The notes under the pieces: generated by a model | What the model was told of the DNA's origin: nothing | Seen by the model: the letters and a program-made list of their open reading frames with translations, nothing else | Database searches by the model: none | Translations under genes and position numbers: made by a program | Assembly (NCBI GenBank): GCA_932294295.1 | Contig: OW028576.1 | Span: forward strand, 25,613,227 to 25,677,226 | DNA from: Alitta virens | Taxonomy: Eukaryota; Annelida; Polychaeta; Phyllodocida; Nereididae | Direction: 5' to 3' | Length of the DNA: 64,000 nucleotides | Shown: piece after piece, positions 63,687 to 64,000 of the stretch | Position numbering within the stretch: position 1 is the first letter of the stretch | How the letters are laid out: every line of letters starts with the position of its first letter

Positions 63687-64000
63687 GGGCTAGCTTGGAA
63701 TTGGCTGGTGCCCTCAGACTAACCCTAAAATGTCACGTTTTCACTGTCCTCACAGTAGGTGAAGGCTATTTAGAAACTGTTCAGCAGTTTCAGTTTTCTA
63801 GTTATTATTATTATTCTTATTATTATTATTATTATTTACAGGCAAAATTTTAGAGTTGGAGGACCAAACTTTACCACAAGGTACCCTAGGATGACCTTAT
63901 TACTTTGACCTAGTTTGAGTGACCTTGACCTATTTTTCAAGGTCACAGGTCACCTTTAGTACAAAATTTTAAGAACTTAAAATTGGCATATCCTCTAAAC
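63687..64000 (+). repeat. Repeat copy 39 (partial, first 314 bp)
   Basis: Offsets 1-314 of the unit, cut by the window edge. It contains the TTA tract and all of cluster A, matching copy 1. Confidence 0.98.

Larger units (their letters stand above)
1..64000 (+). repeat. Tandem satellite array, ~1,676-bp unit, about 38.2 copies
   Basis: The landmark GGGCTAGCTTGG recurs at 1, 1677, 3353, 5029, 6702, 8378 and so on to 63687. Spacing is 1,676 bp or differs by a few bases, except copy 18 (1,716, duplication) and copy 27 (1,610, N gap). All copies run head-to-tail in one orientation, with no inserted element and no visible higher-order periodicity. The phase used here (unit starts at window base 1) is arbitrary. 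No flanking unique sequence is present. The unit is much longer than typical satellite monomers and fits the macrosatellite class. I do not recognise the family by name. Confidence 0.99.

Noticed and set aside
1..64000. CRISPR array
   Set aside because: The repeats are contiguous 1.7-kb units without spacers, and no cas-like gene is present.
1..64000. Bacterial, plasmid or phage origin
   Set aside because: No compact coding, no ribosome-binding-site pattern, AT-rich microsatellite and long satellite structure; nothing supports a prokaryotic source.

Overview
The whole window is one head-to-tail tandem array of a ~1,676-bp repeat unit, all copies in the same orientation. I count 38 unit-length copies plus a 314-bp partial copy at the right edge; one copy (27) is interrupted by a run of N. 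No single-copy sequence is visible at either edge, so 64 kb is a lower bound on the array. I recognise no protein-coding, rRNA, tRNA or histone gene. The open frames recur because the unit recurs; private indels break them in several copies. The sequence looks like a large satellite (macrosatellite) in a eukaryotic genome: AT-rich, no compact gene layout, with a TTA microsatellite and many AGGTCA/TGACCT motifs. Dense TGACCTTGACC-type repeats are familiar from molluscan and other lophotrochozoan intergenic DNA, so a mollusc is my best guess, but that is inference from memory.

Each unit has two parts. Offsets 1-~1265 are AT-rich and CpG-poor. They hold a (TTA)n tract (116-148) and three clusters of nuclear-receptor half-sites: A (206-266), B (704-739) and C (1047-1078). 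Together these make 13 exact AGGTCA/TGACCT half-sites, in arrangements matching known response-element geometries: a perfect IR3 (oestrogen-response-element consensus) at 725-739, a perfect DR1 at 254-266, ER8 at 240-259 and 1047-1066, and DR6 in clusters B and C. Offsets ~1266-1676 are richer in GC. They hold a CpG-dense block (1270-1438) with a ~115-nt interrupted inverted repeat, a minus-strand coding-like frame, and a G-rich quadruplex candidate (1520-1548). The array as a whole carries roughly 500 half-sites and nearly 40 copies of the IR3 and DR1. The most interesting hypothesis is that it acts as a nuclear-receptor sink or a repeated regulatory platform.

Region by region: copies 1-17 (1-28492) are almost identical, with only four private indels seen by eye. 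Copies 18-34 (28493-56982) contain most of the single-base indels, mainly +1 in homopolymers, plus a 39-bp duplication in copy 18 and an 8-bp deletion in copy 31. A 200-N gap lies within copy 27 (43878-44077). Copies 35-39 (56983-64000) are clean again apart from one substitution. The pattern suggests that two contigs from a longer array were joined at an arbitrary-size gap and that much of the indel variation around it is consensus error. The near-identity of the outer copies suggests recent amplification or strong homogenisation, or collapse by the assembler. To transfer an offset to another copy, add (copy start - 1) and correct for that copy's listed indels.
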